In this document: positions 6,383-15,019 of the stretch, one piece after another
Numbering within the stretch: position 1 is the first letter of the stretch
How the letters are laid out: every line of letters begins with the position of its first letter
DNA from: Bacillota bacterium
Lineage (GTDB): Bacteria > Bacillota > Clostridia > Oscillospirales > Acutalibacteraceae
Assembly (NCBI GenBank): GCA_023391275.1
Contig: JAEWBE010000020.1
Span: 1 to 17,346 of the forward strand
DNA length: 17,346 nt
Direction: 5' to 3'
The notes under the pieces: model-generated
Told to the model about the DNA's origin: nothing
Databases searched by the model: none
Seen by the model: the letters and a program-made list of their open reading frames with translations, nothing else
Position numbers and translations under genes: made by a program

Positions 6383-7360
6383 ATGAAAAAATTAATATCC
6401 CTTATTCTTGCCTGTGCCATGACGCTTGCCCTGTTCACTGCGTGCAGCACCGGTTCGGAACAAACACAAACCAAATCGGAATCATCCAACGGTTCCCTGG
6501 CAAACACAGTCCCAAATCAAACTGCACTTGGGAAAAAGCTGAAAGTATATACCAGCTTTTATGCGATGTATGATTTTACGAAAAAAATCGGTGGCGACAA
6601 AATCGACGTTACGAACCTTGTTCCAGCCGGAACAGAACCGCACGACTGGGAACCTGCCACAACGGACGTTGTTAATTTAGAAAATGCGAATATGCTTGTC
6701 TGCAATGGCGCCGGCATGGAAAGCTGGACAGATAAGGTTTTAGGCGCGCTCCAAAACAAGAAGCTGATTGTGGTGGAGGCTTCCAAGGGGCTTGATCTGA
6801 TGGCAGGCCACGCAGAAGAAAACGAAGAAGCCACAAAATACGACCCCCATGTCTGGCTTGCTCCGGAAAATGCAAAAAAAGAGATGGAAAATATTAAAAA
6901 TGCGCTTGTGCGGGCCGATGCGGCAAACAAGGAAACCTATGAACACAACTACGAAAAATATGCCGCACAGTTTGATGAGCTGGATCAGGAATACAAAACT
7001 GCAGCCTCCTCTTTCAAGAGCGAGGACATTATTGTGGCACATCAGGCGTTTGGTTATCTGTGCAAAGCGTACGGTTTGAATCAGGTCGCAATAGAGGGCT
7101 TAACGGCGGATTCTGAACCCGACCCCGCCCGTATGAGTGACATCATCAAATTTGCTAAAGAGCGTAAAGTCAAAACAATTTTCTTCGAGGATTTGGTCAG
7201 CCCAAAAGTGTCGGAAACCATTGCAAAAGCAGTGGGCGCGAAAACAGCAACCTTTAATCCGCTTGAGGGCCTGACAGACGAAGAACAGGCGAAAGGATTG
7301 GAATATGTCTCTGTAATGAAGCAAAATCTACAGACTTTAAAGGACGCGTTAAACGAATGA
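6383..7360 (+). CDS. znuA: Zinc ABC transporter substrate-binding lipoprotein (ZnuA/AdcA type)
   Basis: The 325 residues start with a lipoprotein signal: KK, a hydrophobic core, then LFTAC with the lipidated Cys21. After a short Ser/Thr-rich linker comes the cluster A-I metal-binding fold. Likely zinc ligands are H87 (GTEPHDWEP), H156 (YDPHVWL) and H220 (VAHQAFGYL); the His triad is typical of zinc rather than manganese proteins. FNPLEGLT near the C-terminus is the usual Firmicute zinc-type motif. The His-rich loop of many ZnuA proteins is reduced here to a short acidic GHAEENEEA segment (142-150). AGGAGG at 6369-6374 fixes the start. It is the first gene of the operon, under two Fur-type boxes, and its stop overlaps the ATPase start by ATGA. 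Confidence 0.93.
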   Translation: MKKLISLILACAMTLALFTACSTGSEQTQTKSESSNGSLANTVPNQTALGKKLKVYTSFYAMYDFTKKIGGDKIDVTNLVPAGTEPHDWEPATTDVVNLENANMLVCNGAGMESWTDKVLGALQNKKLIVVEASKGLDLMAGHAEENEEATKYDPHVWLAPENAKKEMENIKNALVRADAANKETYEHNYEKYAAQFDELDQEYKTAASSFKSEDIIVAHQAFGYLCKAYGLNQVAIEGLTADSEPDPARMSDIIKFAKERKVKTIFFEDLVSPKVSETIAKAVGAKTATFNPLEGLTDEEQAKGLEYVSVMKQNLQTLKDALNE

Positions 7361-8040
7361 GTGTCATTTCAATAAAAAATCTTTGTTTTGAATATGAAGA
7401 TGTCAGCGTGCTCAACCAGATCAGCCTAACGGTAGAGCATGGCGATTTTGTCGGGATAATCGGCTCTAACGGCGCGGGAAAATCCACGCTGTTGAAGCTG
7501 ATGCTCGGCCTGCTGAAACCAAAATCCGGCAGCATTCAATTGTTTGGACAGGAACTGTCGGAATTCAAAGATTACTGTAAAATTGGTTATATCCCGCAGA
7601 ACAGCTCTTCACTGGCCGCCGGATTTCCCGCAACAGTGGAAGAGATTGTAAAGGCCAACCTGTTTTCACAGATTGGATTCCTGCGTTTCCCAACAAAGGA
7701 ACATACTCGGCTGGTACATAAATCGTTGGAAACTGTCGAAATGCAGGAATTCACAAAGCACATGATCAGCGAACTTTCGGGCGGACAGCAGCAGCGCGTC
7801 ATGCTCGCCCGTGTACTGGTGAATAATCCGCAGATTTTGCTGCTTGATGAACCAACTGCCGGAGTGGACTCTGCCGCATCTGAGTTACTTTACGCTCTGC
7901 TGGAGAAGCTGAATCGTGAAAACGGGATTACGGTGATCATTGTCACACACGACGTGGAACGTGTGTCACGTCTGGCAAAACGCCTGATTCGTATTGATCA
8001 CAGCGGGGCCTGGGAGGAAAAGCATGATACTGGAATATGA
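7357..8040 (+). CDS. znuC: Zinc ABC transporter ATP-binding protein
   Basis: The 227-residue ABC ATPase has Walker A GSNGAGKST (near 36-44), a Q-loop at IPQNSS, the signature LSGGQQQR, Walker B ILLLDEPTAGVD, and the switch His in IIVTHD. Length and motifs match the manganese/zinc/iron chelate importer ATPases. It would sit on the inner membrane face and power import of zinc delivered by the preceding lipoprotein through the following permease. It overlaps the upstream gene by four bases (ATGA) and the downstream one by 17, indicating tight translational coupling. Confidence 0.95.
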   Translation: MSVISIKNLCFEYEDVSVLNQISLTVEHGDFVGIIGSNGAGKSTLLKLMLGLLKPKSGSIQLFGQELSEFKDYCKIGYIPQNSSSLAAGFPATVEEIVKANLFSQIGFLRFPTKEHTRLVHKSLETVEMQEFTKHMISELSGGQQQRVMLARVLVNNPQILLLDEPTAGVDSAASELLYALLEKLNRENGITVIIVTHDVERVSRLAKRLIRIDHSGAWEEKHDTGI

Positions 8041-8839
8041 ATTTATGCAGCGAGCGTTTCTGGTCGGGATCATGCTTGCCGTTATCATTCCCTGCATTGG
8101 GGTTGTTGTGGTACTGAAGCGTCTTTCCATGGTGGGTGACGCCCTTTCGCACACTTCTTTGGCCGGGGTAGCAACCGGTTTGATATTTGATTTCAACCCC
8201 ACTCTGGGGGCGGTTGCGGCGTGCACACTCGCATCGTTCGGCATTGAAGCCATTCGAAAAAAATTTCCCAGGTACTCTGAAATGTCGATTGCGATTATTA
8301 TGTCGGCAGGGATTGGGCTGGCAGGCGTGCTTTCGGGCTTTGTACAAAATGCGCAGAGCTTTAACAGTTTCCTGTTCGGCAGCATCGTCGCGATCAGCGA
8401 CTTTGAACTCCAGCTTGTTATAATCATCAGTTTACTAGTACTGGTTACATTTATTCTGCTGTACAAAGAACTGTTTTATATTTCATTTGATGAACAGTCT
8501 GCGAAACTTGCCGGGGTTCCGGTGCTGGCGGTTAACCTTATTTTTACCCTCCTTACCGCCGTTACTGTGTCCATCGCAGCACGAACGGTGGGCGCGCTGA
8601 TTGTTTCCTCCATGATGGTGGTTCCCGTTGCATGCGCCATGCAGATAGCGAAAAGTTACCGCAAGACCGTATTGTTGTCCATTGGATTCGCGTTGTTCTT
8701 CATGCTTGCCGGCTTATTGATTTCATACTATGCGGGTCTGAAGCCGGGCGGAACGATTGTACTTTGTGGTGTGATCACTTTACTCATCATTATTTTATTT
8801 AAAAACAGACGGAAAAGAGAGGCGAAGTCATGCAAATAA
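8024..8839 (+). CDS. znuB: Zinc ABC transporter permease (ABC-3 family)
   Basis: This is a hydrophobic membrane protein of 271 residues with about seven to eight transmembrane segments. The ABC-3 family region VLKRLSMVGDALSHTSLAGVA near the N-terminus is typical, and metal-proximal His and Asp residues sit in that GDALSH segment. I chose the ATG at 8024, preceded by GGGAGG at 8012-8017, over a possible TTG at 7994 that would add ten residues and deepen the overlap with the ATPase. The last 10 bases overlap the next gene. It forms the channel of the importer. The family also serves manganese; zinc is favoured by the lipoprotein and the GTPase in the operon. Confidence 0.92.
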   Translation: MILEYEFMQRAFLVGIMLAVIIPCIGVVVVLKRLSMVGDALSHTSLAGVATGLIFDFNPTLGAVAACTLASFGIEAIRKKFPRYSEMSIAIIMSAGIGLAGVLSGFVQNAQSFNSFLFGSIVAISDFELQLVIIISLLVLVTFILLYKELFYISFDEQSAKLAGVPVLAVNLIFTLLTAVTVSIAARTVGALIVSSMMVVPVACAMQIAKSYRKTVLLSIGFALFFMLAGLLISYYAGLKPGGTIVLCGVITLLIIILFKNRRKREAKSCK

Positions 8840-9804
8840 AAATAGATATTATTTCCGGATTTTTGGGTGCGGGAAAAACAACGCTGATCAAAAAACTTCT
8901 ATCGGAAAGCCTTTCGGGGCAGAAAACAGTTCTGATTGAAAATGAATTCGGTGAAATCGGAATTGACGGCGGAATTTTAAAGCAGTCCGGCGTTCAAATC
9001 CGTGAAATTAACTCCGGGTGCATTTGCTGTACGCTTGTAGGGGATTTTGACTCTGCGCTGAAAGATGTAATTCATCAATATCAACCGGAACGGATTTTGA
9101 TTGAACCTTCCGGTGTGGGCAAACTCAGCGACGTGATAAAGGCCTGTGCAAAAATAGCGCTTAAAGAAGATGTTGAAATCAATTTATGCTTCACCGTTGC
9201 CGATGCGACGAAATACCGGATGTACAGCAGGAACTTTGGAGAATTCTATATCAATCAGATTAAAAATGCGAACACCGTGATTTTAAGCCGCACCCAGAAG
9301 CTGGATGCGGAAAAATTGGCTGCTGTAGTAAAAGAAATTCATCAGCACAACGCGAATGCCGCTATCATTACAACCCCCTGGGAAGAACTGACCGGCGACA
9401 GGATTCTTGCTGCCGCTAAGGCTGCCCCGCTTCTTAGCCGGACAGATTTGTTTGAGGATGACCACGAACCTTGCCATGAGCTTGAACTTAATCATGATTG
9501 CCGGCAGGATCATCACCACCACAGTGCCGAAGAAGCGTTTGAAGCTTGGAGTGTACAGACACCCAAAGTATTTGACAGGAATGAAATAGAAGAACTTCTG
9601 GGGCAGCTTCCGCAATACGGCACTGTTTTGCGTGCAAAAGGGATTGTGCCGCTGTCAGATGCAAGCTGGCTGCAATTTGATTATGTTCCGGAGGAAATCT
9701 CTAGCCGTGAAATTGCTCCCGATTTCACAGGCCGCTTGTGCGTCATCGGCAATAACCTGGACAAGGCCGGCTTGTCCGATTTGTTCGAAGTGTACCAGAA
9801 TTAA
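8830..9804 (+). CDS. CobW/COG0523 family GTPase, probable zinc metallochaperone
   Basis: The 324-residue product is a canonical COG0523 G3E GTPase. Walker A GFLGAGKTT is at 10-18, the metal-binding CICC motif at C64, C66 and C67, ILIEPSG (E92) at Walker B, and SRTQKLD at 153-159 in the place of NKxD. A Cys/His-rich loop (H212, C215, H216, H222, C224, H228-H231) can bind additional metal, and a CobW C-terminal domain follows (from about 245). Members linked to zinc uptake hand zinc to client enzymes when it is scarce, using GTP hydrolysis. Location in the operon straight after the importer, with a 10-base overlap and GAGAGG at 8817-8822, supports a zinc role; cobalt or nickel service is less likely. 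Cytosolic. Confidence 0.92.
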   Translation: MQIKIDIISGFLGAGKTTLIKKLLSESLSGQKTVLIENEFGEIGIDGGILKQSGVQIREINSGCICCTLVGDFDSALKDVIHQYQPERILIEPSGVGKLSDVIKACAKIALKEDVEINLCFTVADATKYRMYSRNFGEFYINQIKNANTVILSRTQKLDAEKLAAVVKEIHQHNANAAIITTPWEELTGDRILAAAKAAPLLSRTDLFEDDHEPCHELELNHDCRQDHHHHSAEEAFEAWSVQTPKVFDRNEIEELLGQLPQYGTVLRAKGIVPLSDASWLQFDYVPEEISSREIAPDFTGRLCVIGNNLDKAGLSDLFEVYQN

Positions 9805-9839
9805 CTGATGATGCAATATAAGATAAGCAGAGGTAAAAG

Positions 9840-11417
9840 ATGAGCAGGACAAAAATTGAAGTGATCTGCGGCTTTTTGGAAAGCGGCAAGACCACGTTAA
9901 TTCAGCATATGCTTGAAAGCAGCCAGATGGAGCAATACAGTAAAATTGTTATTCTCCAGTGCGAAGAAGGCGAGGAGGAACTTCACGCGGGTTCCCTGCC
10001 GAATAAGAATGTAGTTCAAGCTGACATTCGCGACGAACAGCAAATTTCAGGCCGCCTGTTCAGCAAAATTAAAAGAGAACTGAACCCTGATTTGATCTTG
10101 ATTGAATACAACGGTACTTGGGCAATTGACAAGCTTCTGCGCGCCCGCATACCTTCGGACTACTTTATTGATCAAATTTTATTCTGCGCAGACGCATCGA
10201 CTTTTGAACTGTACCGCAGCAATACCAAAGAAATGATGGCAGAACAGATTGCCAATACAGACGCTGTTCTATTTAACCGCTGTACCGGAAAAACGGACAA
10301 CCTAAAATCAGGAGTAAAAAACCTGAACCGTAATGCAAAGCTGTATTTCGATGGGGATGCGGCACAGCCGTATCTGGACGAAATGTTGAAAAAAGCCAGC
10401 GCAGCCGAACAGCTAACACAAAAATTAGAATTTGGCCTTGCAACGGTAATTTTGTCGGTCTGCCTGTCATTACTTTTCGTAAAATTGTCAACGATTGCCC
10501 CGGCATACTCTTTTCTGAAAAGCGTAAATACCGTATTCCTTGGTGTGCTGCTGCAGGCATTGCCGTTTTTGCTTATTGGCGTACTGCTATCCTCCATGCT
10601 TCAAATTCTGGTGCCGGATGAAAGACTTGCGGCTCTTTTTATTAAGCATCCGCTGCTCGGTTTTCCGTTGGCTGTTATAATAGGCGTGATGTTTCCTGTT
10701 TGCGACTGCGCAATGATGCCGATTACAACACGCCTGATACGAAAGGGCGTTCCCTTACCGCAGGCAATTACCTTTATGCTTGCTTCACCTGCCGTAAATC
10801 CTATTACTTTTATTTCTACCCTTTACGCTTTCCCGGGTCAACGGGAATACGCGGTATACCGGCTTTTACTCGGTGTAGTAATTTCGCTGGCTGTAGGGGT
10901 GATTCTTTCCATCGGCAAAATAAAAGCAGATCGGATATTATTGGAGGGTTCCGGTACGGCAGCCTGTTCCGGCGGATATATCGGCAACCTGAATTACGCC
11001 GGGGCACTTGGCAAAGTGGAGGCTGTTTTCCGTCACGCGGGAGCGGAACTTTTAAATGTAGGGCGCTTTCTTGTGTGCGGAGCGCTGATTTCCGCTATTC
11101 TTCAAATTGCATTGCCCTCTTCCACCTTTCAGGACGCGGGGCAAAACATTGTACTGCCTTTGCTCATTATGTTTTTGGCGTCATTTTTTATGTCGGTGTG
11201 TTCCACATCCAATGCCTTTATTGCAAGGAGCTTTTTAAACTCCTTTCCATTACCCGCTATTATGGGATTTATTGTAATGGGACCAATGTTTGACCTGAGC
11301 AATCTGTTTATGCTGAGCAGCAGCTTTAGTCGAAAATTTATAGCGAAACTTGTGGGTATCCTGTTTATAGTTGGATTCCTCACATTTTTACTTTTTTCTG
11401 TTTTAGTTCGTACATAA
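9840..11417 (+). CDS. Fusion of a degenerate COG0523-like GTPase domain to a COG0701 (DUF318) permease
   Basis: One continuous 525-residue frame joins two families. Residues 1-190 are COG0523-like: P-loop GFLESGKTT at 11-19, LILIEYNG at 85-92 in the Walker B position, and CADAS near 116-120. The CxCC motif and His-rich loop of the neighbour are absent, with only C41 followed by an acidic EEGEEE run. Residues 198-525 form a COG0701-type permease with about eight membrane segments: FPVCDC (C288, C290), PLPQAITFMLASPAVNPIT (306-323), and VCSTSNAF with C454. GAGGT at 9830-9834 supports the start, and no break or internal start is evident at the junction. A GTP-gated or GTP-sensing metal or thiol-ligand permease is an inference. 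It works with the following DUF1980 protein, the usual genomic partner of this permease family. Confidence 0.85.
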   Translation: MSRTKIEVICGFLESGKTTLIQHMLESSQMEQYSKIVILQCEEGEEELHAGSLPNKNVVQADIRDEQQISGRLFSKIKRELNPDLILIEYNGTWAIDKLLRARIPSDYFIDQILFCADASTFELYRSNTKEMMAEQIANTDAVLFNRCTGKTDNLKSGVKNLNRNAKLYFDGDAAQPYLDEMLKKASAAEQLTQKLEFGLATVILSVCLSLLFVKLSTIAPAYSFLKSVNTVFLGVLLQALPFLLIGVLLSSMLQILVPDERLAALFIKHPLLGFPLAVIIGVMFPVCDCAMMPITTRLIRKGVPLPQAITFMLASPAVNPITFISTLYAFPGQREYAVYRLLLGVVISLAVGVILSIGKIKADRILLEGSGTAACSGGYIGNLNYAGALGKVEAVFRHAGAELLNVGRFLVCGALISAILQIALPSSTFQDAGQNIVLPLLIMFLASFFMSVCSTSNAFIARSFLNSFPLPAIMGFIVMGPMFDLSNLFMLSSSFSRKFIAKLVGILFIVGFLTFLLFSVLVRT

Positions 11418-11435
11418 AGTTTTCAGGAGGCAGCC

Positions 11436-12230
11436 ATGAAACGAAAAATAAACTTCGAAGTATTGTGCCAGATGATTATTTTAATTGGATTGGCGATTCT
11501 TCTTCTGCTCGCCTTAATCAGCGGGAAAGCACAGGATTATGTTCATCCCCGTTTGAACGGTTATTTATGGTTCTCTGTCGCAGCACTGTTCGGGATCGGC
11601 TTTTTTATGCTGCCAAGCCTTTTTAAGCCAAAGCATCACAATAATGCTGCAAAATATTTAATTGTTTTGATCCCTCTGGTTAGTGCAGTACTTTTACCGG
11701 CTGGAATCGTTCAAAGCAAGGCGGTTACGTTGGGGGGCATGTCGGCTGCCCCCACGGGACAAACAACCTCTTCAAAAGGAATCGTTATCCCGGATAAGAT
11801 CGCTCCTCAGGATGATATTGGTATTGATACCGGTTCCTCAACAGCAGCACCGCAAAAGGATGCCAACGGGGTAACAAATATTACGGACGGGCAATTTGCC
11901 GATTGGTACGCACAATTGAACAAAGACATGAAGCAGTATGAGGGAAAAACCTTCCGTTTCAAAGGTCAGGTGTTTCGGATGAACAATTTTGCTCAAAACG
12001 AATTTGTCCCGGCTCGTCGTGCTATGGTATGCTGTGCAGCGGATCTTCAGACCTGCGGTCTTCTTTGTCGCAGCGATGAAGCAAAATCTTTAAAGAATGA
12101 CGACTGGGTTTGGGTTACAGGAAAACTAAAAATAGAAAATTTTAATGGCCAAACCATGCCGGTTTGCTATGTAACTAAGATTGAAAAAGCGGAAAAGCCG
12201 CAGCAGGAATACATCTATTTTACTTATTAA
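11436..12230 (+). CDS. TIGR03943/DUF1980 (YcgQ-like) putative permease subunit
   Basis: The 264 residues have three N-terminal hydrophobic segments (about 12-28, 43-60, 72-90), a Ser/Thr/Pro-rich linker, and a soluble C-terminal domain (about 140-264). That domain carries the family signature FVPARRAMVCCAADLQTCGLLC, giving cysteines C199, C200, C207 and C211, plus C244. These are arranged to bind metal or undergo redox exchange, and topology would place the domain at one membrane face, probably outside. AGGAGG (11425-11430) precedes the ATG, 18 bases after the permease stop. In Firmicutes this family is normally encoded beside a COG0701 permease, as here. It closes the zinc operon; the precise function is not established to my knowledge. 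Confidence 0.85.
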   Translation: MKRKINFEVLCQMIILIGLAILLLLALISGKAQDYVHPRLNGYLWFSVAALFGIGFFMLPSLFKPKHHNNAAKYLIVLIPLVSAVLLPAGIVQSKAVTLGGMSAAPTGQTTSSKGIVIPDKIAPQDDIGIDTGSSTAAPQKDANGVTNITDGQFADWYAQLNKDMKQYEGKTFRFKGQVFRMNNFAQNEFVPARRAMVCCAADLQTCGLLCRSDEAKSLKNDDWVWVTGKLKIENFNGQTMPVCYVTKIEKAEKPQQEYIYFTY

Positions 12231-12251
12231 CAACCCGCTGGATAAAGTTAC

Positions 12252-12278
12252 GGTATTCCGATTTCTTCTCGGGATTCC
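12252..12278. other. Imperfect hairpin between converging genes
   Basis: GGTATTCCGA and TCGGGATTCC pair over ten positions with one mismatch and one wobble around a 7-base loop, 22 bases after the operon stop. No T-run follows, so it is not a proven terminator. It may stabilise or help end the zinc transcript. The rest of 12231-12352 holds nothing I can name. Confidence 0.3.
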
Positions 12279-12352
12279 ATTTACAGCAATTACTTCATTT
12301 CCTTTTGCATCAATTTGGCTTTGAGGAATTATGAATAGTAATTTTAATAACA

Positions 12353-12859
12353 TTATACCTTAATATAGCGTAGCTCTTTTAATTCTATACCCATATTAGC
12401 TGTTTGGACAGTATTATCATGTTTAAAACCCATTTTCTCATAGAACTTTATGGCGCGTATGTTTTCTTCTAATACCCAGAGCTCTATATTAGCGAAGTTT
12501 TCGCTCAATATTTCGTTGATTCCCCATTCCATCAACTCTTTAGCGGCACCGCTTCCCCAAAATTTTTGAGCTAAATAAACTCTCCAAATCTCTATCCATG
12601 AATTATCATTATTACTATATCTGCATTTTCCAAATGAAATCAGCCCTGCCGGTTCATTTTTCTCAAAAATGATGGCAGTCCTTGGTGAACCTTCTGTTAA
12701 TTCACTGATAAATCGTTTTGTTCTTCTTTGAATAGAGAAGACTTCATTTAAAACATCATCCGGAATAATATCTTTGAATCCCGCTTGTGATGCTTCTGAA
12801 TGAATTCTACCTAAAATGTCCGAATCAGCCAGATTAGCATAACGGATTTTTCTGCTCAA
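12353..12859 (-). CDS. GNAT family N-acetyltransferase
   Basis: The 168-residue protein has the Gcn5-related fold. It begins KIRYANLADSDILGRIHSEA, has central strands AGLISFGKCRY and WIEIWRVYLAQ, the acetyl-CoA pyrophosphate loop at KFWGSGAAKELMEW, and the closing ENIRAIKFYEKMGFKHD typical of this family. It transfers an acetyl group from acetyl-CoA to an unknown amine (peptide N-terminus, small molecule or drug). The only usable start is TTG at 12859-12857, preceded by AGAAGGG; no in-frame ATG lies nearby. It converges with the zinc operon, has no partner gene, and its substrate cannot be predicted. Confidence 0.88.
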   Translation of the reverse strand: MSRKIRYANLADSDILGRIHSEASQAGFKDIIPDDVLNEVFSIQRRTKRFISELTEGSPRTAIIFEKNEPAGLISFGKCRYSNNDNSWIEIWRVYLAQKFWGSGAAKELMEWGINEILSENFANIELWVLEENIRAIKFYEKMGFKHDNTVQTANMGIELKELRYIKV

Positions 12860-13093
12860 ATTTATCCCTTCTTTTTAGTTCATAGATTTATAGTTAATCT
12901 ATTTGCCCATTATAGCTGTCAGCATTCAATTGCAGGGGAGACCGCTTGTCCCTTATAAATATTATGGGAAGCTAGTAAGTTATTTTAATTTCATAGACTA
13001 CTTATAATTTTATTGAAAATTTAATAGTTTATGATTTTATGAATTTAGAAAAGCCAACTGAATTGTTATTTTCCCTATGTAATTCAAAATTTA

Positions 13094-14845
13094 TTATACT
13101 CGTTTAGCAAGCTTCACACTAAATGAGATTTTGTCTAAAGGAAGTTCCAGTGCTTCACACAGCAGCCTGAGAAGACGAATCTTTTCATTGTTGCTACTGT
13201 ATGTTTCAAAATTGATCTCAGTGCCAGGTATAGTGTGTGGAACATGAGGGCTTGAGGGAAACAAAGAAGTCAGTTTAAATTGTTCTGGATTTTTCACAAC
13301 TTCGTTCATTCTATTGGAATTAAATGAAAACAGTTCCTGCATTATGAAGTCCATCAACACTGCCAGGCGAGTACCTTGATTGCGATTTCCATTCACTTGG
13401 CACTCTTCGAATTTTGCGCCGTTCCAACCATTCGGAGAATTGGTTTTCTCAACATTTTCTGCAATTGTATGATATTCTGTCTGGTTATTATAAGCTACAT
13501 CATATCTTACACCACGGGAGCCTTTTTTCGCACGGGAAATCGTATTGCCAGCAGCTGTGATCGTTGAGAATTTCAATACGCTGCAAAATTCATCCATGTC
13601 ATTTTGTGTAATGATTCCATCCTTATTAAGTACATTATCGAAAGCCGACATAAAATTGGCAAATATAGTCCATTCTTCGTCCGTAATCTTTATACTCTGC
13701 TTCATTTTTGCATACTGTTCATTGGGTTCACCGTCCTCATCAGGTTCCGCTGCAAAATTCTTGAAAGCCATAAAAAAATCAGCATCCAGCATTTCGTTTT
13801 CACTAACAATGTAGTTATAGCAGTCCTCAAAAGATAACTGCATACATAAAATCGAGAACAGTAATTTCTTTTGTCGCATTTGGTTAATTTCAGATTTCAG
13901 CGGCATTTTATCCAAGAGAGTAAAAGCGTTGAACAGCCGTTTTATACTACGAGGATTTCGACCAATAGAATTAAAAATTAATTCTACGTAATCAGAGAGT
14001 TCGGCTTGCTTCGCAGTGCTCTCCTGCGGGAGCTGTATTTTAAGGTCTTTCAACGATTCAAGAACAAAATTCTCAATATTATATTGTGCAACCGGCATTT
14101 TGAATGGGACCTGAATAATTTTATCAAAAAAGCTGCGACCTTTTGCAATGCCAATACTGTCACCGAATTTTTTTCGGATTCCCTGAGATACAACTTCATA
14201 GTCAATTGCCAATACAAATACACATCTTTCACAATCTAAAAATATCTTTAAAACTTCAAGCAGTTCCACCGCTTTCTCCGGTTGGAGCCGATCCAGATCA
14301 TCTATAAAAATAACGATTCGATCTGATTTTGAAGAGCTGCAGATATGATCAATAAAGTCCTGAAATTGATCTTTTAAATTTTCGACGACATCTGCAATAG
14401 TGGCATCCTGATCATTTAATACGTCCTCTGTGAGGGAAGCAATTCTTTCTCCGCCAGCAATTCCGGCAAGGGCTACAATACTGGGTTTTATATTTTTTTG
14501 AATACGGCGCACAGATTTTTGCAGACCAAGTTTAATACTGCTTTCAGTTGATTGCTTTTCTAGTTTTTCAATTAAGCTGGACATCAGAGCAATTGGCAAA
14601 TCATCTCCCATGTTAAACTGAGAATACTGCCAAGTATTGAACCAAATCCGTTTAACCTCCTTGGGTATAGTTTGATTAACCATGTTCATGATACTGGTTT
14701 TTCCGCTTCCCCAATCGCCCTGGATTGCAATAGTCATAGGGGTATTACATTCTCTGATAAAGCTCCCAAGACCGTCAACATAAAGTTTTACATTAAACAG
14801 ATCATCGTCTATACTTAATGTAGGTTTATCTGTTATTCCACTCAT
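13094..14845 (-). CDS. KAP family P-loop NTPase
   Basis: The 583-residue protein has the KAP NTPase hallmarks. Walker A GDWGSGKTS is at 43-51, then WFNTWQYS at 68-75 (the conserved N.W.Y segment), and Walker B IVIFIDDLDRL at 177-187 with the family's DDLDR. FFDKIIQVPFKMP and GRNPRSIKRLFN follow as sensor-like segments. KAP proteins often have membrane segments between the two Walker motifs; here only a short weakly hydrophobic stretch (SIVALAGIAG, 122-131) exists, so it is probably soluble or peripheral. The C-terminal half (about 340-583) is unrecognised. AAGGGG precedes the ATG by about eight bases. Relatives include phage-exclusion proteins, so a defence role is possible but unproven. No toxin or nuclease partner adjoins it. 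Confidence 0.85.
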   Translation of the reverse strand: MSGITDKPTLSIDDDLFNVKLYVDGLGSFIRECNTPMTIAIQGDWGSGKTSIMNMVNQTIPKEVKRIWFNTWQYSQFNMGDDLPIALMSSLIEKLEKQSTESSIKLGLQKSVRRIQKNIKPSIVALAGIAGGERIASLTEDVLNDQDATIADVVENLKDQFQDFIDHICSSSKSDRIVIFIDDLDRLQPEKAVELLEVLKIFLDCERCVFVLAIDYEVVSQGIRKKFGDSIGIAKGRSFFDKIIQVPFKMPVAQYNIENFVLESLKDLKIQLPQESTAKQAELSDYVELIFNSIGRNPRSIKRLFNAFTLLDKMPLKSEINQMRQKKLLFSILCMQLSFEDCYNYIVSENEMLDADFFMAFKNFAAEPDEDGEPNEQYAKMKQSIKITDEEWTIFANFMSAFDNVLNKDGIITQNDMDEFCSVLKFSTITAAGNTISRAKKGSRGVRYDVAYNNQTEYHTIAENVEKTNSPNGWNGAKFEECQVNGNRNQGTRLAVLMDFIMQELFSFNSNRMNEVVKNPEQFKLTSLFPSSPHVPHTIPGTEINFETYSSNNEKIRLLRLLCEALELPLDKISFSVKLAKRV

Positions 14846-15019
14846 AGTACACCCCTTATATTATTAAATATACCTTCCGTTAATTTCATTTTCTTTTTCT
14901 CCGGGTTCTGAAGGGTAAGAACTAAAATCAATTTTTCATTGATGTCCCTTTACGTGCTTCCCATTTTATTAATGACCTGCAATGGGGCGAATGTTGTATT
15001 ATGACCTGCTGTTAAACAG

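Noticed and set aside
7994..8023. TTG start adding ten residues to the zinc permease
   Set aside because: The ATG at 8024 has a strong GGGAGG site at proper spacing and family proteins begin near there.
7943..8466. Two long - strand frames (134 and 166 codons) across the znuC/znuB junction
   Set aside because: Antisense shadows of the permease gene; no ribosome binding sites, no family resemblance.
10700..11293. 197-codon + strand frame inside the fusion permease
   Set aside because: Out-of-frame shadow with atypical Cys/Tyr/Arg-rich composition; the overlapping permease frame has clear family motifs.
12126..12353. 75-codon - strand frame containing IDAKGNEVIAVNGIP
   Set aside because: It overlaps the end of the well-supported DUF1980 gene antisense and lacks a clear start signal. 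The short protein-like stretch may be an old remnant but is too weak to list.
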